Both the position numbers and the translations under genes were made by a program. Source: Heterodera schachtii (Eukaryota; Nematoda; Chromadorea; Rhabditida; Heteroderidae). From it: 64,000 nt of DNA. The notes below the pieces were generated by a model, which was given only the letters and a program-made list of their open reading frames with translations, ran no database searches and was not told the DNA's origin. This document shows, in pieces, positions 21,269 through 32,787 of the stretch (position 1 is the first letter of the stretch; each line of letters begins with the position of its first letter). The stretch spans positions 625,011 through 689,010 of the forward strand of contig SIJG01000044.1 in the NCBI GenBank assembly GCA_023374025.1, in the 5' to 3' direction.

Positions 21269-21870
21269 CAGAGAATGAATTGATTGATTGATGATTCGGA
21301 TGTGACCTTTTGTCGAACTTTGACATTTGAGTGTTGTTGTATTTGATTTTTGCTCACGAATTCATCCATAAAATTTAAAGGGAAATATGTTAACAAAGCG
21401 AGCCTAGTTTTTTTCTGTTAACAAATTATCGCCACTTTAAAATTGCTTCACTTGGACTATTAGAGGAAGGAACAGTAAGAAAAAATCAGTATTTCAGAAA
21501 AGCATCTTTGACCCCTTAAAAAACTGCAAATGCTGATAAACCAACAGAGTTGACTACCCTGGTAACGAACTCATATTCGTGATCACTGATCAACGATCCT
21601 GAAAACCTCCGAAAACATGATTTCATAACTTAAAAGACAAAAATTTCTTTTCGGGTCAAAAAATGAGTTCGAAAAATTTTAGAAAATAGAATTTTTTGAG
21701 ATGCTGATTTTGAAAATTATGCTGATTTTTGGAAAAAAAAATCCTCAACAAATACTCATTTCTATGTATAAGTTTCTTTGGCCATAACTTTTTTCTTAGT
21801 TGGTCAATCCCTACATTCTTGGTACCAAACGAAAGCAAAAGTCAATAGAATACTTTGTAGACCAAAATTT
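21269..21870. other. F-box 3' flank and spacer
   Basis: The first 60 bases match the 3'UTR of F-box copies (GAATGAATTGATTGATTGATG). The rest is AT-rich, with a GTGATCACTGATCAACGATCC near 21580 and no gene. Confidence 0.4.
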
Positions 21871-22020
21871 AGGACTAAAAGCAAAGACAGAAAATTACTA
21901 GCCAATTCATTCCATCCACATTTGTTTGATATTTTCTTAGATTACTTATTTAAAAAATCAAAAAAAGGTCGGACAATCCAAAAGAAGCAAAGAAAGAAAT
22001 GGAAAAAGCGATGTAATAAT
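21871..22020 (+). pseudogene. F-box family first-exon relic
   Basis: The leader ATTCATTCCATCCACATTTG and first exon (21966-22013) match gene A, but the start codon is replaced (GGTCGGACAATCC where A has ATGTCGCACAATCC). The homology stops at the exon 1 donor, where CCGG-rich repeat sequence begins. Confidence 0.65.
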
Positions 22021-22023
22021 TAG

Positions 22024-22260
22024 AGACCGAGCCGGACCGGGTTTCTACCGGGCCCGGCAAACCAACCGGTCCGGCGATTTTTAAAAAAATCCGGTTGACT
22101 GGTTTTTGAGAGGCCGGGCCCGGAAACCGGTCGTATTTGAAAATACAAAACCGGCCCAGAAACCGGCATTTTGACCGGCTTTTACCGGTTTATGTAAGCC
22201 AAAAAATCTTCATTTTTGTACATTTTCGTTTGAAAAATATCTTTTGGCATAATGTTATAC
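22024..22260. repeat. CCGG-rich repeat fragment
   Basis: Dense GCCGGACCGG, GGGCCCGG and ACCGGCTTTTACCGG words, similar in composition to the inside of the element at 39532-40678. One end starts AGAGACCG, as at 41124. A matching second end is not seen. Confidence 0.45.
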
Positions 22261-22290
22261 TAGGGCTGGGAATTTAAGTCAAATCGCCTC

Positions 22291-22390
22291 CCCACGATTC
22301 GTCAACTCAACGATTCGTCAACTCAACGATTCGTCAACTCGACGATTCGTCAACTCAGCCAAAATGCGACGATTCGTCAACTCAATCAAT
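22291..22390 (+). repeat. left subterminal array of GACGATTCGTCAACTC
   Basis: Five copies of ACGATTCGTCAACTC in tandem, one after an ATGC spacer. The inverted counterpart is at 24890-25115. This is a likely transposase-binding region. A B-box-like GAGTTCGAATCCCTCGCC reads on the minus strand at about 22428-22445. Confidence 0.8.
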
Positions 22391-22602
22391 TTGCTTAAAA
22401 AATGGAACTTAAAACCAATTGACTAAGCATGGCGAGGGATTCGAACTCGTATTCGGCAAGTAGTTTATAAAAAAATAAATATTTATTACGCATGCAGTAA
22501 TTTATTTTAATTTTGGCCTTTATGTAATGCTTTACCAGGCGAATTGTAGGCGCATTTGGCATTGCATCAATTTCAATGTTGTTTTTCAATTTAAGCAAAT
22601 CA

Positions 22603-24634
22603 ATGAAATCGATTCGTAAACAAATTGAACAACAACATCGGCGAAAAACACCAAAGCGGTTTGGAGAGCCGTCTGCTGATTACGACGACAGCAACATTTT
22701 CCCTAACCAACGCGAGGACGCAGAGCAGATTGAACAAGCCGAATACACCGCATCAGATGAAGACGATGAGGAAAACAGACCTCTAATCGAATTTAAGCAA
22801 GGAAAAACGGAGAGGGGAGCATTATGCATTTGGCATCAAGGTCGGGTGGTTAAATTTTTGAATGGATTTTCGATTTTTTCCAGGGTTCCGTTTCACTCGC
22901 ATCAGAGGGCGGTGGTTCCGCTGTTCCAACCGTGACTGTGAGGCAACTGCAACCTTTGTGTCCATGGGCACTGACCTCGCACTGGCGGCAGTAATGAGAA
23001 GGTTATTCTCTTTTGATACTTGTATTCCTTTTTAAATTTTATTTCCATTTTTTAGGCAGAAAAGGAAGATTTACGGCAACATGGACCGTGTCAACCCTCT
23101 GAATGTTGTCCTACCCGATGCCCTGCTTATGAAGGATGGCGAAAGCACATTGTTGTATGACAGCCGAGTGCATCGCCAAGGAGAATCGGATGTGGTCTTG
23201 GTCTTTGCACACCCGAAGTTAAGTTCATTAATTTCTATGTTCAATTTTTCCGCTTTTATTTTCAGCTGTTGGACGTTTTGAACCGGGCGAGGAAAATTTC
23301 GGTTGATGGAACATTCAAAGTGGCACCAGCCGCATGGACGCAGTGTTTCGTGATCGGCGCTTTTGTCAACCGGCGGCTCGCATTATGTGTGCATGCTCTG
23401 CTGCCTGGAAAGCAACGGAAATACTACGAAGAGGCGCTCAATGCGGTCAAAACGGTGATTGCACCCAACGCACCAGCACATAGTAAGTGATCATTTCTCT
23501 CCTAACTTCATTTCATCCCAAAATTTAAGTCATCAGCGACTTTGAAACAGCAACGATTCGGGCGATGCGTGAGACGTTTCCAGCGGCCAAATTGACGGGA
23601 TGCCTATTCCACATGAGCCAGGCAGTTTTCAGAAAATGGCGCGAAATGGGCTTGGAGGAATTGTATGCCAACGACGAAGAACAAGGAGAAGGCGCGCGGA
23701 ACAGTTTCAGGTGAGTGTTGGAGTGAATGAAAAAATGCAAAAAAAAGTTCACTCCTAGAAAGCTTCTTGCTCTGGCATTGATTCCCGAACAACATGTTCG
23801 TCGTGGTTTTACGCTCATAGTAAAGCATGCACCCGATGGTTTGGCTGCGTTTTTCGGCTACTTTGCGAGGGTGTATGTTGGGTTGACCGCACACGAACAA
23901 GAAGCCGGCGCCGTCGCGTTTGCTCCGGGCGCTGATCAGAGCCGACGCAGTTCAATCAGCACCAATGACACGAGGGATACCGAATACAGTCGCAGAAATT
24001 CATTTGGTAGTGGTGAGTATTTTAGTTGTTTAAATTCGTTCCTTTCTTCTTTATTTTAGTAAACTTAGACCATGTTTATGGTAACAATTTCATCCAATTC
24101 GGCAACCCTTCACCAGTTCCATCAACGCCAACAACGCAACCGTCAACATCATTTTTTTCGGTAGTGCCGCGCTGGGAGCTGCCGACTGTGCGGCCGCCAC
24201 TGTATCCTGTGCACTTCTGGAATGTCCACGACCGTGCGAGGTCAGCAGTGGAGAAGACGAACAATGCTATGGAGGCGTCACATCTCCAATTTTCGGTAAT
24301 GCGATTTTTAATGCGATTTTCATCAATTTTCACATTTTAGCGAGGTTTAGTCCATCACCCGTCTTTGTCAGACTTCCTAGCAGCGATTCTGGATTCAGTC
24401 GACAAACAGATGGACATCGCCAGATCTGCCCGGGTGTTCCCACACAAGCGTCGCATCAGATATATTTTGAAGGAGCAATTGATCGGAGATGCACTGGACG
24501 AAGCGGAGTACAACACCGACGAAGACATCTTGAACATCCTTTCTCTGCTGAGTTTGCAGATGCAGGGCTATGTGGGCGGGCTGCGTGCACGAGGGGCACA
24601 AGTACATGAGGACTATGCAGGAGCGGAAGATTGA
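22603..24634 (+). CDS. MULE transposase with FLYWCH-type zinc finger
   Basis: Eight exons: 22603-22840, 22884-23001, 23056-23217, 23266-23482, 23530-23710, 23759-24012, 24060-24295 and 24341-24634. The N-terminus is basic then acidic (ASDEDDEENR). Exons 1-2 give a FLYWCH-like finger (WHQGFRFTRIRGRWFRC, then RDCEATATF). The MULE catalytic core follows: VDGTFK (first Asp), ISDFETATIRAMRETFP (second Asp), GCLFHMSQAVFRKW, and EKTNNAMEASH (Glu). A C-terminal HPSLSDFLAAIL is also typical. These enzymes cut and paste DNA at terminal inverted repeats in the nucleus. All junctions are in frame except exon 3 to exon 4: after HPK the canonical GT leaves phase 2, while exon 4 must start in phase 0. A one-base loss or an unusual splice is implied, so activity is doubtful. 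Confidence 0.85.
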
Positions 24635-24889
24635 ACCAATTGCAATTTATTGAATTATTAACCCTTCATTCGCCCTATAATCTCGGTTGAAATTTGTTTA
24701 ACCTAATCCCGTGTAATCATCATTTTGATTCGTTTTTTCCTTTGAATTTTTGTTTAATAAAATTGTTTAATCATGTTTTTAACTGACTATTTTTGAGGGT
24801 CGGGATTTTATGTGTTCTAAATTAGTCTATAAGAGTTTTACGTTTTGTTAAGCGCCATGAAAAGCCATGGAAAATGCTTTTTTAAACAA

Positions 24890-25115
24890 TTTTTGACTGA
24901 GTTGACGAATCGTCGCTTTTTGGCTGAGTTGACGAATCGTCGAGTTGACGAATCGTTGACATTTGACTGGGTTGACGAATCGTCATTTTTTGGCTGAGTT
25001 GACGAATCGTCGAATTGACGAATAATTGAGTTGACGAATCGTTGACATTTGACTGAGTTGACGAATCGTCGCTTTTTGGCTGAGTTGACGAATCGTCGAG
25101 TTGACGAATCGTTGG
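24890..25115 (-). repeat. right subterminal array of GAGTTGACGAATCGTC
   Basis: About ten copies of TTGACGAATCGTC or close variants, with spacers such as GCTTTTTGGCTGA and GACATTTGACTGG. Inverted relative to the left array of the same element. Confidence 0.85.
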
Positions 25116-25765
25116 CGCGCCAGTCAAATGACTTCTTTTTTTTTGCTGACTCTAAAGGACCTTAAAATGACTTAAAAAGTGTTCTAAACTTTGTCCGAAG
25201 CCTCTAACATGCATTTTTTTATGACTTTTTTTGACTTTTTTGGGCAAAATTTGAATTTTAGCGAAGAAAATGCCGAAAAATACAAAGAAAATTCAGAAAA
25301 ATAAAATTTTGATCGATAAAAAGACAATGAAACATGGATGAATTTTTTTTAATTGTTGGAAGAATCTCTTTTCTCTGCCTATTTTAGGTACCTATTTATA
25401 AAATTAAGTGCCTAAAAATTACGATCAAAATGTTATTCTATAAATTATTAAAAATGGGGTTTTTTTTTTTAACTTTCGTCTAATTTTTCAGGACTTTTTT
25501 CGCATTTTTTCGTGCTTTTTGGATTTTTTTGTGACTTTTTGGCGATTTTTTATGACTTTTTTAGTCGACTTTTTGAAGATTTTTAGTGACTTAAATTCCC
25601 AGCCCTAGTTATTACATATTATTTCTTTAGAATTTTCGGTTGAATATTTTCATTCTAAGGTTTGCTACTTTATCGAAATGGGAAGGGGGGACCCGAAATG
25701 AAAAAAACAAAAAATTTTCCATGAAAAACTGGCAATTTTTTTAAAACTTTAATAAACTTTTCATC

Positions 25766-25943
25766 GCAATTTCGAGGCCAAGCTGAAAGGGCGGCAGAAA
25801 ATCGAACGAACACTTTGAGCCAACAATCGCCACAAATGAAGCTAAAAACGGAAAATGATTAGCCATGGAAAATTGAAATTTAGATTAATTGTTTACATTG
25901 CTTTTTCCATTTCTTTATTTTCTTCTTTCGGATTGTCCGACAT
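25766..25943 (-). pseudogene. F-box family 5' relic
   Basis: The minus strand starts MSDNPKEENKEMEKA at 25943 (the same first exon as genes A and C), then an intron, then a degraded second exon (CGDCWLKVFV) with a frameshift. Homology is lost after about 60 bases of exon 2. Confidence 0.65.
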
Positions 25944-27136
25944 TTTTTTAATCAAAGAAAATTTAAAAAAATAGACGAACTGAGAAAATCTATTAGATAT
26001 CCAAAATATTACAATTGAGAACGAATTAATATTTAAATTCCGCCCGTCAAAAAGAAAAAATGTAATTAAATTTGATTTTCACATGATAATTAATTAATCA
26101 ATTCAATCATTCCAAACAGCAGAAGGAGAGCAAGGAACTTTCCCATTCTGTGAACAAAGAATTATTTTTTTTAAAACAACAAAAGATGGAAAAGTAAAAA
26201 TTGTTTTGCCGCGACACACGCGTTTCGGCGCCAGCCCAAGTTTTTGGACTATAACTTTTTTCTTTATAAACCAAATTTAACAAACTTGGTATCATTCGAA
26301 AGCTTGACATGTTTAGAAAGTTTCTAAGCTATCGCTTCTCGATTCGACAATTACCAAAAAAGTTATAAATTGAAAATTGCGAAAAAGTTAAAAAATGCCA
26401 AATATGCGCATAAAATATGCACTAAAAATCCTCCAAATATGCCCTAAAAACCCGAAAAATGCCCAAATATGCACTAAAATATGCCTTAAAAACTGCCAAA
26501 AATGGCTTTTAGCCCTCAAAATATGCGTGCTGGGTCGATTCCTAAAAACCGCCAAGTGGTAGGAAAACAAAAAAATGTAAGACATAAATTCATAATTTGG
26601 TCAATTTCAACCAAATTTATATTTCATGGTATCATACAATAGCTTTAAGTGTTTTCTATTAGAATATTAATTTATAAAATTTTTATATGAAATTATAAAA
26701 AAGTTATGGTCCAAAATTTTCAATAAGTGCTGAGTCCAATTATTTTACCAGAACTTTTTTAATACTCGATGAAATTTTTTGAAATTTAACCGTATAGAGA
26801 ATTCTTAGTACTATCGAATATATGACCATAACTTTTTGAAAATTTTATAAAGCCACCCATTGTTGGGGAGAAGTGCGACACCATCGCCGCTGGAAAAAAA
26901 AGTCAGACGAACGGACGACGAAAAATTAATTAACCTATTCAATTTAGCACATTCGGCACACTTTTCGAACATCAAACAATGAAAAACGAATTTGAATTTC
27001 CATTATAACAAACGAAAGAAAGGCGGCAAAGATAATTATGAAGAAGCCGCTTAATTAATTACTAATTATTTATTTATTTTTTATTTTCGTTATTTTTAAT
27101 TTTAAACAATTTTGTCCAAATACAGAAAATCATTCG
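25944..27136. other. repeat-rich spacer
   Basis: Contains the dispersed motif TTGGTATCATTCGAAAGC (about 26287-26304) with neighbouring TATAACTTTTTTCTTTATAAACC, and a run of AAATATGC(A/C)CTAAAA words at 26395-26525. No gene is supported. Confidence 0.5.
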
Positions 27137-27142
27137 CAATAA

Positions 27143-27343
27143 ATGGACAGTTTAAAACTTCATTCGCACTTGCAACAGGAGAGAGCCGATGCACTAAAAA
27201 ATTTCGGCAATCGAAATTTCTCGGCAAAGCTCCCTGAATATTTCAGACCCGGGACGAAATGTCCAAATGCTACATATTGGTACTCAATTTTCGGAAAAGT
27301 TTCAAAAAAGTCATGGCTAAAAATGCTTGAAAACCTTTTTTAA
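27143..27343 (+). CDS. possible first exon or short ORF, unidentified
   Basis: A 66-codon frame begins MDSLKLHSHLQQERADALKN and continues GNRNFSAKLPEYF. The first half has amphipathic, coding-like composition and the second half does not, so the true exon may be shorter. No partner exon or domain was found. This is weak support. Confidence 0.2.
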   Translation: MDSLKLHSHLQQERADALKNFGNRNFSAKLPEYFRPGTKCPNATYWYSIFGKVSKKSWLKMLENLF

Positions 27344-27693
27344 AATTAATTTTGGCTTGTTTTTTCGTTTTTTTTTTGTTTCTGGCTTGGCGCCAAAATG
27401 ATCCTTTCCCGTTAGGAGGGCCACATTTTGTTCATTTTTCGCATTTTTAACCGGTTTAAAAGCGTTACCTTTTTTTAAAATCATTTTCAGCTCTTAAATC
27501 TTATGTGGTTTTGTGAATTTTGGCTCCGCGTCGTCAAGTACATATTTACACACATATTAGTACATAATATACAGATTAATACATAATATGCAGACAATTT
27601 CGGGCAAGTAAATGAGTTTCTTCTGACATCTTTGCCCTAATTTGACGTTTCCTCTCGCCCATTCTTCAGCTCTGTTGGGGCCCATCCGATTCG
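27344..27693. other. spacer downstream of the ORP gene
   Basis: AT-rich to 27630, with ACATATTAGTACATAATATAC repeats. No separate feature is seen. Confidence 0.4.
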
Positions 27694-29198
27694 TTATCCC
27701 TGTGCATCGCGGTATCTCCACGCATCCGTCGGCGTCCCGGACCCATCTCTGACAAAGTGGCGCCGTCTCGGACGGTCCTGTCGTTCGCGCATCACCCCCC
27801 GGTGGCGTTGTTGGAAGTGCTGTTTAACTAAGCGGGGAAAATTTTTTTATTTGAACCACTTTCAAAACTCACTTTGAGTCGCCAGCTGTGTGTTGTTAGT
27901 GTACAGTGCGGCAGTGAGATGACGCCACAGTTTTCGGCTCTCATTGTCCCCCTGCTGCATCACCGGAACACACTCCTGACAAAAATAAAACAATAAATTC
28001 AGTTGAGAAATTCGGAAAAAAATCCCTACCTTCCGCACTTCTGACTTGGCCCGGACATTGGTGAACAGATGGAAGGCTCCGAGTGCAGTGCGTCTCAGCA
28101 TGATTTCGCCCTTCCAGTCCCCCTTCAGCAGCGCCTTGCGTTCAGTTCCGCGGAAGATTTGGCCATCTATTTGATGCGCTTGTCCGAAGGTCAGTGGCTT
28201 CGCCAGGAAGTCGATTTTGGCCACGTATCCAGTCTGCGCGCAACGAACTTCCACCTGAAAATGGAAAAACATTAGCTGGTAATGAATGAAGACACAAAAA
28301 ATGATTTTCACTTTGCCGCTGAGTTCGAACCACGGCGTTACGTGACAGTTCCGTGCGACGGCGTCAGGGAAAGTGGCGGTGTACGTCTCATTGTGCTGAA
28401 AGGGAAATGGTGGGAATCAGCAGATTTATTGTCCGAGATTACGTCTACTTACATTTCCTAGTTTCACAGTCGCTCTCCCAATGTTACGGACGCCAACGGA
28501 AGAACGGCCGGCGACGTACGACTCGGTGTAAATGTACGAAGTGCAGCACACGCCAGAGGCCGGGTGTTCAGCGTAGAAGGCAGAGATTGACGGGTGATGG
28601 CTGACTTGCTCCGCGATGAATGTCAACTGAAAAATGAGAAAAATTTGGGCACTTAAAATGATGAGCCCAGCTCTCCCGTCAACTCGACCTGATTGCTGGC
28701 AGAGCCCGGGAACGGTCCGCCGACAGTCCGCTCCGTGGTCAACGGCACGCCCGGCAGCGTCCAGCGGCAGCGAAATGTCTCGCCCAAAATCGGATCGTAC
28801 GGCTTCTTGGCGACGACACTTTTGCGAGCCGGGTAAAAGGAGTTCAGATAGTACTTCAGGACGGCAAGGAATCTGTTAAAAAATAATTGTCCAGCGAAAA
28901 GAAAAGAAAACACCTTCTCTCATGTGTGGTTTCGTAAGCCGCGCTGACCAATTCGTCTGGATGGGCTGAAAAATGGGAAGTGCTCTTCAAAATTCCAAAA
29001 TTCATTCTGTTCACCGAAAAAGTCGGCGTACATTTCCAGAAGAGAGCGCCTTTCCAGAACAGAGGTCGGCAGCGTCAGATTCTGAAGAGTCATTCCGGGG
29101 CCCACGTCCGAAGTGCCCGCTTCGTCATCTGTGACATCGTAGAGGGCATCGAAGTCAGTTCCGTTAGCGTCGAATCCGCCCCAGTCAGTCGTAGCCAT
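27694..29198 (-). CDS. oxysterol-binding protein-related protein (ORP), short form
   Basis: Eight exons (minus strand): 29015-29198, 28914-28965, 28689-28872, 28453-28626, 28312-28395, 28030-28254, 27873-27975 and 27694-27827. All are in frame, giving 379 residues. ORPs move sterols or phosphoinositides between membranes at contact sites. The ligand domain is clear: LTLPTSVLERRSLLE, KKPYDPILGETFRCRW, the family fingerprint EQVSHHPS, CAQTGYVAKIDF, and SRKLWRHLTAAL near the end. The SCAQTGY-type segment and the basic tail (RHRGVMRERQDRPRR) resemble ORP9/10/11 members, but I cannot assign an orthologue. No PH domain precedes it. The start at MATTDWGGFDA follows TTTTCTCAG, a likely trans-splice or intron acceptor, so more upstream exons are possible. 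Canonical EQVSHHPP has Ser at its last position here. Confidence 0.9.
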
Positions 29199-30210
29199 TT
29201 GGATGAAATTGGGGGCTGAGAAAATATTGACATGAATGATCATAAAACAAAAACCAAACATCGATGGAAAAATTAAAGCAAACTTTGTGGCATTAAACGG
29301 ACATTCCTTTTTCAGTTTTAGGTTTTTTTGATTCCAAAAACAGCAAAATTAATATGGTAAAGCAAAACAAAAATAAGGAGCATTGGGCCGGCGAAAAAGG
29401 AAAATGACTACAAATATGAAAACTATCGCTTTTAAATAGTCATTTTAAACAATGAAAACTTCCTATTTGCGCAATTTCAATCGACAAATTGTGTATAAAA
29501 GGACGAAAAAGACAAAAATTCACTTATAAAGTCAGACTAGTGAACGACAAAACGACTTTTTTAACGAAAAAACATCGTTTCGTTTATTAATTATAACGAT
29601 GTTCAGAACGCCAAACGATGTTTTTTGTTTTTTTAAAAAAGCACAAAGAAATGATAATTTGGTGTTTCTTTTTCTCTCCTTTTAGCATACTATTTTCATG
29701 TCTCTAACATCCGAGAAAATAACGCCGATAAAATGCTAGTGTTTTTAGCGAAATAGCAAAATCTGACACGTTAAGAATTATTGTCTACGGCTATTCAGAT
29801 CACCTGCGTTTGAATTAGCACGGTTTAGAACTGTGTTGTTTGTTTACATTTGTTTTGAAATTTTGCATTTTCAAATGTCAAATCCTCAAATGTACGTCCA
29901 TTCTTTGGTTCCCCCCTCACTCTTCTTCCTGCTGCTGTTGTGTTTGCTCCTCTTTTTCACAGCGTTTTATCGACCCTTCCCCTCCCCCCCCCCCGTCGTC
30001 CCTTTCCTCCGTGGTGAGTCGTTCCACAAACAGTGTGGGCGATCCACAAAAAAGCTCAGTGATTGATTGGTCATTTTCCGGAAGTCTATCGCACCACTTT
30101 CGGGGCACCAAAAGTGCCTAATCCGGAACCCGGACCGGCCCGGTTAAGAACAATTTTTTGTTCAGTTTTTCAAGGGCTATCTCCCAGGCCGGGTCCGGTT
30201 CTTGCTTTTT
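29199..30210. other. spacer upstream of the ORP gene
   Basis: Contains an inverted block around 29540-29635 (AACGACTTTTT...AAACGATGTTTTTTG), a C-rich stretch at 29983-29996, and CCGG-rich repeat sequence at 30120-30200 that truncates the following F-box relic. No gene is supported. Confidence 0.45.
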
Positions 30211-30773
30211 ATCGTTTTGCCCGAATTTCCGCCCGACGACAGTGCCAATGCGTCGGATGGACAATCGGTGGCCAAATGGCTGTTCACGCCTCGTCACGAC
30301 AATTTGCCAAAGCTATTTTTTGTCAGAATTGAGAACTCATCGGTTGACCAATGGTTGGCAACCGTGGAACACATCAAAGCGGTAATTTGTCCCATATAAT
30401 TTGTTTATTAATTTATTATTTTTTAGGCTTTTTCCTCTGCTTCTTCTCCTATTGCTTTCGTCATTTTCATTGACTTTTCGTCGTCCTCTTCACTTTCTTC
30501 CGTTATGCCATTTGAATTGACTAATTGAAACAGTCCAAAGAAAATGCAAATGTTTTTGTGCTCATCCGTCGTCCAATTGGAGAAGGCGGTGGAAAAAAAT
30601 GGAAAAAGGAGATTAAGAAAGCAGTTGAACAAAAGAACAACAAAATTGAGATTTCCATCAGAGGCGACGGAGTCGGCGATGGGTGATTAACAATTTTAAA
30701 AATCCAAATGTTTATTTTTGTTTGTTTTTTCAGTCTTCTCGACGGTTCGCCCGGGCCGAGTGGTGATCACTGA
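30211..30773 (+). pseudogene. F-box family 3' half, broken
   Basis: Reads EFPPDDSANASDGQSVAKWL and then TPRHDNLPK to the conserved KA|GTAATT splice. The next exon starts AFSSASSPIAF and reaches PFELTN, then hits TGA because about a dozen bases are missing. The last exon (30734-30773, LLDGSPGPSGDH) is intact. The 5' part, including the F-box, is replaced by CCGG-rich repeat. Confidence 0.75.
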
Positions 30774-31092
30774 TCAGAAACAGCAGAAATGAATTGATTG
30801 ATTGGTTAATTGATGCGATTATGTGACCCAATGTTGGCCTTTGCTATTTAAATAAGTTGTATTTGATTGTTGCTCATAAATTCGTAAAAAAATGAGTTTG
30901 TTTGACCAATATTTTGTAAATAAAAAAAAACCGCACAGGAAATGGCTGTGCTAACTATAATACTGGGGTGGATGGATTAATTGATCCAAAGCTGAAGAAG
31001 TAGGATCGAATTTGTGGAAAATTACAAAAATTATTCATTGGTCGCACGAAATCCCAGGGCCTCGCATTTTGAGGAGACTCAACAAGAACCAG

Positions 31093-32455
31093 CGGTACTT
31101 CCGGGTTATGCTGCCCCCCCCCCTAGTGAAAGACAAAACAACTTTTTCTTATGAAAAATATTGTTTCATCGGAAAACAACATTTAAGTTGTTATTTAATT
31201 ATTAACAATATTCATTTTGCCAACAACCTATAAAACAACCGGAACCGCTCAGTTCGGCCCCCACAGTTCGGCCCTCACGGTTCGGCCCTCACGATTCGGC
31301 CCCCACGATTCGGCCCAGCTCGTTTTTCCATGTTAGCTTTTTTATTTTTTATCCAAATCCATAAATCTTGGTATCATTCGAAAGCCCTTAACATGCTCTA
31401 TTAGCCTTACATAAAGCGAAAAGTTTTTCAAGCCTAGAAAAATTTTATTGAGAAAAAAACTTGAAATTTTCGACTTTTTCGCAATTTTCATGTATAACTT
31501 TTTTGATATTTGTCTAATCGCAAAGCAATTGCTTAGAAAAAGCTTCTAAACACCTTAAGCTTTCAAAAGATACCAACAATGTTGGATTTGGTTGACAAAG
31601 AAAAAAGTTATAGAAAGTTGTAGTGGAAAAACATGCTGGGGCCGAACCGTGGGGGCCGAATCGTGAGGGCCGAACCGTGAGGGCCGAACTGTGGGGGCCG
31701 AACTGAGGTAGACCGATAAAACAACGCTGTTTTTAAAATTTCGGTCATTTTTGAAAATTTATTTCAGCGGGAAATATCACTTGGGAGAGAGATAAGGCAA
31801 AATGGAGAGTGCTGAACTTTCAGTACTGGTCAGACAAAACATTTTTGATGAAGAAGAACAAAGAAAAATTAATTAAAAAGAGAGTGTTATGGGAAGAGAT
31901 TTAAGACAGAGAGAGAATAGAAACATAATGAGAAAATCTGCGTCTATTACCAAAATAATCAGCGAAGAAGGGACGTGAACTCTCTTCCCATTGCAGTCTC
32001 TATTGGGATTTTTTTCTCTACCCTCCTTCATCAAAAATGTTTTGTCTGACCAGTACTGAAAGTTCGGCACTCTCTCATTTTGCCTTATCTCTCTCCCAAG
32101 TGATATTTCCCGCTGAAATAAATTTTCAAAAATGGACCGAAATTTTAAAAATAAGTTGTTTTATACGTTGTTGGCAAAATGAACATTGTTAATAATTAAA
32201 TAACAACTTAAATGTTGTTCTCCGATGAAACAATATTTTTCTTAACAAAAAGTTGTTTTGTCTTTCTCTACCCCCCCCCCCCCTCCCTCAAAAAAATTCG
32301 TAATTTGGGGTTTCCAATTTCGCTGATCACGAATATGATATTATTTTAACATCTGATGACTTTTAATCACAGATTCAGCGACCTTGGAAACCCCAAATTA
32401 CGAATTTTTTAATTTTTTGAGGGGGGGGGGGAGCAGCATAACCCGGAAGTACCGA
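31093..32455. repeat. nested palindromic element
   Basis: The outer ends are inverted: CGGTACTTCCGGGTTATGCT followed by GCCCCCCCCC (31093) and its complement near 32430-32452. Inside lie further inverted pairs: AAGACAAAACAACTTTTTCT (31130) with its partner near 32255; arrays of CACGATTCGGCC or CACGGTTCGGCC (31250-31318) against 31640-31710; and TTTCAGTACTGGTCAGACAA (31819) against 32041-32060. No coding capacity. A related inner pair recurs at 52485-52740. Confidence 0.75.
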
Positions 32456-32545
32456 ACCAGCAACCTAAACATTGTTTTTGTTTTATTGTTCGAGAACAAT
32501 AACTTTTTTCATTGTCAACCAAATCCAACAATCTTGGTATCATTC

Positions 32546-32787
32546 GAAAGCGTTCGATTTGCTTCCACGCTCTCAGCTTGGCCTTGGCATTGCGATGATT
32601 AGCCGCCGATTTGACCGCCGCGTGGACGAACACTTCAAAACGCGCCAATGGACATTGGACAAATTGGAAATTTGAAGCAAAATCGGAGAGAATGGCGCCA
32701 AGGAAATGGAAATTGTCAATTTCAATGGAAACGAATTGCCAATCCTACAAAATCCGTTGCCGAGGAAATTTGATTCGGAAGCATTTA
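32546..32787 (+). pseudogene. F-box family exon 2 relic
   Basis: Reads FDLLPRSQLGLGIAMISRRF and then VDEHFKTRQWTLDKLEI, followed by TGA where the intact genes continue. The homology starts in a dispersed repeat (GGTATCATTCGAAAGCG) and ends exactly where the RidA-kinase duplication unit begins. Confidence 0.7.

Larger units (their letters stand above)
22261..25607. mobile_element. MULE transposon, 3.35 kb, nearly complete
   Basis: The ends TAGGGCTGGGAATTTAAGTC (22261) and GACTTAAATTCCCAGCCCTA (ending 25607) are perfect inverted repeats. Inside both ends are arrays of GACGATTCGTCAACTC in opposite orientation (22291-22390 and 24890-25115). A multi-exon MULE transposase gene fills the middle. 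The flanks (TGTTATAC left, GTTATTAC right) are only partly alike, so the target duplication is decayed or was never exact. It is the only element in the window with a visible transposase. Confidence 0.9.

Noticed and set aside
22261..25607. Calling the autonomous element hAT because of the 8-bp duplications of its relatives
   Set aside because: The transposase core (VDGTF, ISDFETA, GCLFHMSQAV, TNNAMEASH) is MULE type, with no hAT dimerisation motif seen. The small elements remain hAT or MULE.
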